DNA of 53,852 nucleotides from positions 1 to 53,852 of the forward strand of contig CALAVC010000174.1 of assembly GCA_937892095.1 (NCBI GenBank). Reading direction: 5' to 3'. Positions 51,422-53,852 of this stretch are shown here, in pieces. Each line of letters begins with the position of its first letter. Positions within the stretch are counted from its first letter, which is position 1. This stretch comes from an uncultured Bacteroidales bacterium. Lineage in GTDB: Bacteria; Bacteroidota; Bacteroidia; Bacteroidales; Marinilabiliaceae. The notes under the pieces were generated by a model, which was not told the origin of the DNA, did no database searches, and saw only the letters and a list, made by a program, of their open reading frames with translations. The translations under genes were made by a program, and so were the position numbers.

Positions 51422-53146
51422 TTAGTAGTTTTCTTTCTCCTTTTCTTTGTCGGCACGTGGCTTGTCGCCCGCATGACTTTCTATTGTGCCGTCAAGTAGT
51501 CCGTGGTAGCGAGCGTCGTCTTTTAGCAGCTCGATGGTTTGCTTTATCTGATTGTCATATTGCAACGAGTGGGCAATAGACTTTTTGCGATATTGTGTGG
51601 AGCGAATGGCTTCAGCCTCGACAAACTGACGCACTTCGCCACTTGCAGCAAGCATGTCGCGTTCCAGCTCGGCAGTTACTTTCTTTTCCAGCTCGTATAT
51701 TTCTTGTTTGGCGTTGTCGTAGAGCCCTTCGGCTTTGGCTGTGCTGATAAGCTTGGTACAGAGCTCTTGCGTACGAGTCTTGTAGTTAAATTTTTTTTGC
51801 TTCTTCATGAAGTTGATGAAGTCTTGGTAGCCTTCGTCGGTTAGTTTCTCTTCGGCTGTGAAAGCTGGTTTCTTGCCTTGTGCTTGTAGGCTCATGAAGT
51901 AGCGGAAAGGATAGTCGCCAGCTATTAGCGATATGGTCACGGGCTTATATTTCATGCCGTCGAGCAAGACGTCGGGCGAAATGCCACCGCCATCGAAGAC
52001 TTTGCGTCCGCCTTTGGTCTTTAACTCTTTCAGGAGTGAGTCTGCCACGTAGCCCACAGCTCCATTCTCGTCTTTGTTGGTGTAGTCGAGGGCTTGTATG
52101 CAACGTCCCGATGGCGTGTAGTATTTCGATGTTGTTACTTTGAGTAGCCCGTCAAAGGCTATGTCGCGAGTGGCTTGTACAAGTCCTTTGCCAAACGAAC
52201 GCTGACCGACAACAACAGCACGGTCGAGGTCTTGCATGGCTCCCGACACGATTTCCGATGCCGAAGCCGACGAACGGTTTATCATGACTGCAATGGGCAT
52301 GGTGGTGTCGATAGGCTTTTGGAGGGCTTTGTAGTTGCGGTCCATTGTTTTTAGTCTGCCACGTGTGCTGAGCATGTTGCTGCCTTCGGGGACGAAGAAG
52401 TTGACTATTTTTAGAGCTTCGTCGAGCAATCCGCCCGGGTTGTTGCGCAGGTCGAGAATTAGCTTCTTTGCACCATGGTTGTCGCGCAAGTCAATAAAGG
52501 CTTTTTGCAACTCTTCGGCGCAGTTGGTCTCGAAGCCACGTAGCGAGATGTAGCCTATGCCGTCAGACAACATTCCGTAGTAGTCTATGGCATCGAGTTT
52601 TATCACTTCGCGCTTGATGTCTATCTTGACTGGTTTGGGTTCACCAAGGCGTTGCACCTCTACTTTGACCACCTCGCCAGCTTTGCCACGCAGCTTTGAG
52701 CTGACGTCAGCAACAGCTTTGCCGCGCATCTCTTCGCCGTCGATACGAAGAAAATAGTCGCCTACGTGCAAGCCTGCTTTGTCCGATGGCGTACCTTGAT
52801 AAATTTCTTTTACTTGTATAAGGTTGGTGTCGGACACAGAGATTACAGAACCCACTCCACCATATTCGCCGCTTATCTGAAAGTTATACGCTTCCTTGTC
52901 GTTTTCGGGAATATAGGTTGTGTAGGGGTCGAGCTTAGAGAGCATTTCGTCTATGGCGGCTGGTATTATCTTGTCGGGGTCGGGTTCGTCGACGTAGAAC
53001 ATCTGTAGCTCCTGATATAACGAGAAAAAGATGTCCATGTTTTTGCTAATCTTGAACTCGCGATCGTCTTTTTGCAGACCGAGTAGTGTGGCTACTGTTA
53101 GTGTCGAGAGTGCGACAAGAGATATGGTGCGGAAGTTTTTCTTCAT
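51422..53146 (-). CDS. S41 carboxyl-terminal processing protease (CtpA-like) with PDZ domain
   Basis: 574-aa exported protease. An N-terminal membrane-spanning or signal segment (FRTISLVALSTLTVATLLGL) is followed by a PDZ domain (~95-165; GVGSVISVSDTNLIQVKEIYQGTPSDKAGLHVGD). The S41 catalytic core has LDLRNNPGGLLDEA, the serine region RSSASASEIVSG (residues 291-301) and the lysine K320 in SFGKGLVQ. A C-terminal ~160-residue helical region is typical of Bacteroidota forms. It probably processes or degrades periplasmic proteins. Confidence 0.95.
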   Translation of the reverse strand: MKKNFRTISLVALSTLTVATLLGLQKDDREFKISKNMDIFFSLYQELQMFYVDEPDPDKIIPAAIDEMLSKLDPYTTYIPENDKEAYNFQISGEYGGVGSVISVSDTNLIQVKEIYQGTPSDKAGLHVGDYFLRIDGEEMRGKAVADVSSKLRGKAGEVVKVEVQRLGEPKPVKIDIKREVIKLDAIDYYGMLSDGIGYISLRGFETNCAEELQKAFIDLRDNHGAKKLILDLRNNPGGLLDEALKIVNFFVPEGSNMLSTRGRLKTMDRNYKALQKPIDTTMPIAVMINRSSASASEIVSGAMQDLDRAVVVGQRSFGKGLVQATRDIAFDGLLKVTTSKYYTPSGRCIQALDYTNKDENGAVGYVADSLLKELKTKGGRKVFDGGGISPDVLLDGMKYKPVTISLIAGDYPFRYFMSLQAQGKKPAFTAEEKLTDEGYQDFINFMKKQKKFNYKTRTQELCTKLISTAKAEGLYDNAKQEIYELEKKVTAELERDMLAASGEVRQFVEAEAIRSTQYRKKSIAHSLQYDNQIKQTIELLKDDARYHGLLDGTIESHAGDKPRADKEKEKENY

Positions 53147-53174
53147 TTCTGATGAGATAATTTTTTTGTGTGGC

Positions 53175-53852
53175 TTAGGCTATTGTTACGAGTGTGGCTC
53201 CGAAGCCATATTCGCTAAACGACGCGTCTTGGTAGTGGCAGCGTGCATAGCTCGTGTCCAGTAGTTTGCGTATTTCGTTTTTGAGGACTCCTTGTCCTAC
53301 GCCGTGAATAAATACTATTTTTTGCCCATGTCGGTTCTTGTTCTGCTCCATTGTCGTGCGGACCGTGGTTAGTTGCAGTTGGAGCATGTCGAAGTTGGTA
53401 AGCCCCGTGGTGTTCTCGACAAGAGCATCGATGTGTAAATCTATTTCGAGAGGTGTGTCGACGTTGCTTACGCGACTAATTTTTTTGTGTTGTGAGGGCT
53501 GTCTGTCTGTTTGCGACTTATGCAAGTCGGCTTCGGATAGTTTTTCTACTTGCTCGCTTAGCTTGTCGCGAAGGACGGACAGTAGGATTGCTTTTTCGTC
53601 GAAGTAGTCGTTCGAGACAAAACTGGTGTCGCGCAAGATTCGTGCACCCTTAATTTTTATGTTGGTTTCGGTGGGCGCAATGGGCGTAAAGGTGCGTACG
53701 CCTTTCTTGTAGAATATGGTGTGTACACTCCACGTCTGCCCGTCGATGGCTACGGGGTTATAGGTGTCGAGTGTTTGTTTTGTGTTTGGCTCAATGGTGC
53801 GTGCGTCGAGCGTGGTGGCTACGCCTTTGCTGTCTATTTGCAATATGGCATA
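53175..53852 (-). CDS. Smr-domain protein (DUF2027-type), N-terminus outside window
   Basis: The frame is open to the right end of the window, so the protein's N-terminus is missing; 226 codons of it are visible. The C-terminal ~85 residues form a Smr domain: LEIDLHIDALVENTTGLTNF, then IVFIHGVGQGVLKNEIRKLL, matching the LDLHG-like and HGxGxG hallmarks. The upstream part (TFTPIAPTETNIKIKGARILRDTSFVSNDYFDEKAILLSVL) resembles DUF2027-type Bacteroidota proteins. Smr domains cut or bind nucleic acids. It precedes the S41 protease by 28 nt on the same strand. Confidence 0.82.
   Translation of the reverse strand, partial: YAILQIDSKGVATTLDARTIEPNTKQTLDTYNPVAIDGQTWSVHTIFYKKGVRTFTPIAPTETNIKIKGARILRDTSFVSNDYFDEKAILLSVLRDKLSEQVEKLSEADLHKSQTDRQPSQHKKISRVSNVDTPLEIDLHIDALVENTTGLTNFDMLQLQLTTVRTTMEQNKNRHGQKIVFIHGVGQGVLKNEIRKLLDTSYARCHYQDASFSEYGFGATLVTIA

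Overview
The window looks like chromosomal DNA from an anaerobic member of the Bacteroidales (phylum Bacteroidota). The evidence is the promoter style (TTTG / TAnnTTTG boxes and few Shine-Dalgarno sequences), the family content (DUF5683, DUF4835, DUF3417-type glucan phosphorylase, BNR_4 protein, PIF1-like helicase with a C-terminal HTH_40 domain, TPR-SpoIIE phosphatase), and anaerobic functions (sodium-pumping oxaloacetate decarboxylase, flavodiiron protein). Genus and species cannot be named from the sequence alone.

Layout. 1-7.2 kb: glycogen/alpha-glucan operon (debranching enzyme cut by the window edge, glycosyltransferase, GH57 protein lacking one catalytic acid, alpha-glucan phosphorylase), closed by a perfect hairpin terminator. 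7.2-10 kb: a 360-nt repeat-bearing intergenic region with three TTATNAACA motifs, then parA-parB-DUF5683. 10-16.7 kb: ComB-like phosphatase, outer-membrane beta-barrel, a degenerate 2-oxoacid dehydrogenase E1-like protein, LolA-like carrier, M16 protease. 16.8-18.2 kb: tRNA-Glu, rpsT, EamA transporter.

18.3-24.9 kb: an AT-richer four-gene operon inserted between housekeeping genes. It encodes a NurA-like nuclease (interrupted at a C9 tract), a HerA-like ATPase, a GHKL (HSP90/MutL-type) ATPase and a large radical SAM protein with an N-terminal cobalamin-binding-like domain. I regard it as a candidate nucleic-acid-processing or defence system, and it is the main discovery candidate here. The genes are tightly coupled (starts within a few bases of the preceding stop), so they probably work together.

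25-42.6 kb: core genes again: lepA and a PIF1-like helicase (minus strand), oadGAB, flavodiiron protein, thioesterase, rhodanese lipoprotein, BadF/GlcNAc-kinase-like protein, two minus-strand genes (membrane protein, TPR-SpoIIE phosphatase), then coaBC-DUF4835-recN. 42.6-48 kb: a second accessory island with a degraded zeta-type toxin-antitoxin locus, two nested inverted repeats, a type III restriction-modification pair whose methylase has a foreign-looking specificity region, and an AT-rich secreted protein gene. 48.2-53.9 kb: bile-acid/sodium symporter-like protein, BNR_4 protein, CPBP protease, S41 (CtpA-like) protease, and a Smr-domain protein cut by the window end.

All assignments come from reading motifs by eye. 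No database search was run.
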